A program made the translations under genes and the position numbers. The notes below the pieces were generated by a model. It did not search any database, was not told the DNA's origin, and saw nothing but the letters and a program-made list of their open reading frames with translations. A stretch of DNA of 5,134 nt from Candidatus Thorarchaeota archaeon (GTDB taxonomy: Archaea; Asgardarchaeota; Thorarchaeia; Thorarchaeales; Thorarchaeaceae), in NCBI GenBank assembly GCA_016840825.1, contig JAEORN010000262.1, forward strand, positions 1-5,134, written 5' to 3'. Within the stretch, counting starts at the first letter, position 1. Each line of letters begins with the position of its first letter. Shown piece by piece: positions 5,094 through 5,134 of this stretch.

Positions 5094-5134
5094 CGCAAAT
5101 AATAGCGCTTTTGGAAGCATCCTTCTTGGGCTGT

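Larger units (their letters stand above)
4910..5134. other. Right-end intergenic region without a credible gene
   Basis: No open frame of convincing length or composition occurs on either strand. It holds a 7-bp hairpin (4951-4970), a 10-bp palindrome CATACGTATG (5010-5019), A/T-rich stretches near 5034-5048, and a strong TATA-like box at 5086-5093 that may serve a gene beyond the edge. Confidence 0.6.

Noticed and set aside
4199..5106. Ten-base repeat TCATGCTTAG at 4199-4208 and 5075-5084, each followed by AATAATAG
   Set aside because: Several ten-base repeats are expected by chance in 5 kb of A/T-rich sequence, and the spacing between the two words differs (3 versus 14 nt).
1..5134. CRISPR array, insertion sequence or phage genes
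   Set aside because: No spaced direct repeats, transposase motifs, terminal inverted repeats with target duplications, or phage structural genes were seen.

Overview
The window looks archaeal. The truncated gene at the left edge encodes an archaeal/eukaryotic-type leucyl-tRNA synthetase. Start sites are preceded either by purine-rich GGTGA or GAGGT ribosome-binding sites or by A/T-rich TATA-like boxes about 25 nt upstream (the leaderless pattern). No bacterial -35/-10 promoter layout stands out. Base composition is moderately A+T-rich. I would guess an Asgard-type or similarly deep archaeal lineage, but only the archaeal assignment is supported by the sequence; the finer placement is a guess.

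Layout. (1) 1-773, minus strand: the N-terminal 257 codons of leucyl-tRNA synthetase (HIGH motif, start of the CP1 editing domain), running off the left edge. (2) 774-981: divergent intergenic region with promoter elements. (3) 982-3070, plus strand: a three-gene block. It holds a Rossmann-type methyltransferase-like protein, a protein with the fold of the succinylglutamate desuccinylase/aspartoacylase family that lacks every zinc ligand, and, overlapping it by 7 nt, a small unrecognised protein with a striking DGSPHC signature. (4) 3142-3408, plus strand: a small Cys4 zinc-ribbon protein, probably on a leaderless transcript. (5) 3433-3525, plus strand: a decayed fragment homologous to the C-terminus of the DGSPHC protein, ending at the equivalent stop codon. 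(6) 3535-4113, minus strand: an integral membrane methyltransferase of the NnrU/isoprenylcysteine carboxyl methyltransferase superfamily. (7) 4114-4219: divergent promoter region with a perfect 11-bp-arm inverted repeat, a likely operator. (8) 4220-4792, plus strand: an unrecognised soluble 190-residue protein. (9) 4793-5134: no protein gene, but a long imperfect hairpin at 4808-4886 followed by a T-rich tract, a second hairpin at 4951-4970, and a strong TATA-like box near the right end.

The most notable points are: the metal-site-less deacylase relative translationally coupled to the DGSPHC protein; the relic second copy of the latter's C-terminus two genes downstream; the divergent-promoter operator; and a possible structured RNA after the last gene whose two G-U pairs favour the plus strand. 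Apart from the overlapping pair 1686-2627/2621-3070, nothing in the sequence shows that the genes act in one pathway.
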